24,393 nt of DNA from the NCBI GenBank assembly GCA_016294985.1, contig JAECRW010000007.1:1-24393 (forward strand), in the 5' to 3' direction. Shown piece after piece: positions 24,258 through 24,393 of this stretch; the stretch's first letter is position 1, and the number at the start of each line of letters is the position of its first letter. Source of the stretch: Candidatus Sifarchaeum marinoarchaea (GTDB lineage Archaea > Asgardarchaeota > Sifarchaeia > Borrarchaeales > Borrarchaeaceae). The position numbers were made by a program, and so were the translations under genes. The notes beneath the pieces were generated by a model, which was not told where the DNA came from, did no database searches, and saw only the letters and a program-made list of their open reading frames with translations.

Positions 24258-24393
24258 TAAAATTGATAACCTAGTTACTACTTCAAGTAGAAAATAGCAA
24301 AGCTAAAGCACCATAAATAAAAATAGACAAATTTACACACATAAAACGTGCTTTGTAATCGGACTAATCAACTGGTGCTGACATATAAATAAT

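Larger units (their letters stand above)
23852..24270. repeat. 14-bp direct repeats flanking a ~390-nt segment
   Basis: ATAAAATTGATAAC occurs at 23852-23865 and again at 24257-24270, exactly identical and in the same orientation. The segment between holds a TATA box, a GC-rich hairpin and a palindrome. The arrangement may reflect an insertion with target duplication, or repeated regulatory sites. No terminal inverted repeats were seen. Confidence 0.4.

Noticed and set aside
1..24393. CRISPR arrays, tRNA or rRNA genes, intein splice junctions
   Set aside because: No regularly spaced repeats were seen, no tRNA cloverleaf or rRNA segment was recognised, and the LAGLIDADG protein has no host protein halves around it.

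Overview
The window is archaeal chromosome. Evidence: archaeal-type Nop10, ribosomal protein S27e, aIF2-alpha, a single PCNA, a Gins51-type GINS subunit, class I lysyl-tRNA synthetase, the archaeal-only UPF0200/UPF0201 pair and an AglB/STT3 oligosaccharyltransferase. It is AT-rich, with Shine-Dalgarno sites before many genes and several TTG starts. I cannot fix the lineage from sequence alone; a TACK archaeon such as Bathyarchaeia is my best guess, at low confidence.

Layout. (1) 104-3574: a family-4 glycosyltransferase (minus) diverges from AglB (plus), the enzyme that transfers lipid-linked glycans to Asn. (2) 3613-7392, all minus: the classic archaeal replication-translation block, read PCNA > Gins51 > S27e > aIF2-alpha > Nop10 > PAC2-family protein. 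The L44e and primase genes often found in this block are missing. (3) 7450-7845: no convincing protein; a GC-rich, strongly hairpinned stretch that looks like a structured RNA and ends in a hairpin resembling an IS200/IS605 (TnpB) right end. (4) 7990-13560, all plus: a surface-glycan cluster of two tandemly duplicated GT4 enzymes, a Wzx/MOP-type flippase and a third GT4. With AglB it could build, flip and transfer an N-glycan. (5) 13600-15695, minus: a 92-residue orphan with a remarkably palindromic promoter, and LysRS-I. (6) 15981-19432, plus: a His-rich P1B metal ATPase and a ZIP transporter, a metal-homeostasis pair (probably zinc); the ZIP gene has a perfect 14-bp palindrome next to its ribosome binding site. 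(7) 19777-21294, plus: a freestanding XRE-HTH plus double-LAGLIDADG protein. (8) 21331-23640, minus: UPF0201, UPF0200 kinase and a single-ring AAA ATPase. (9) 23641-24393: no clear gene, but a strong TATA box, a hairpin, a long palindrome and a 14-bp direct repeat.

Most likely novel material: the structured RNA at 7450-7845 with a decayed partial match at 22344-22365; the HTH-LAGLIDADG protein; the operator cluster before the 92-residue orphan; and the non-coding unit at 23852-24270. All functional calls come from reading motifs by eye; no database search was possible.
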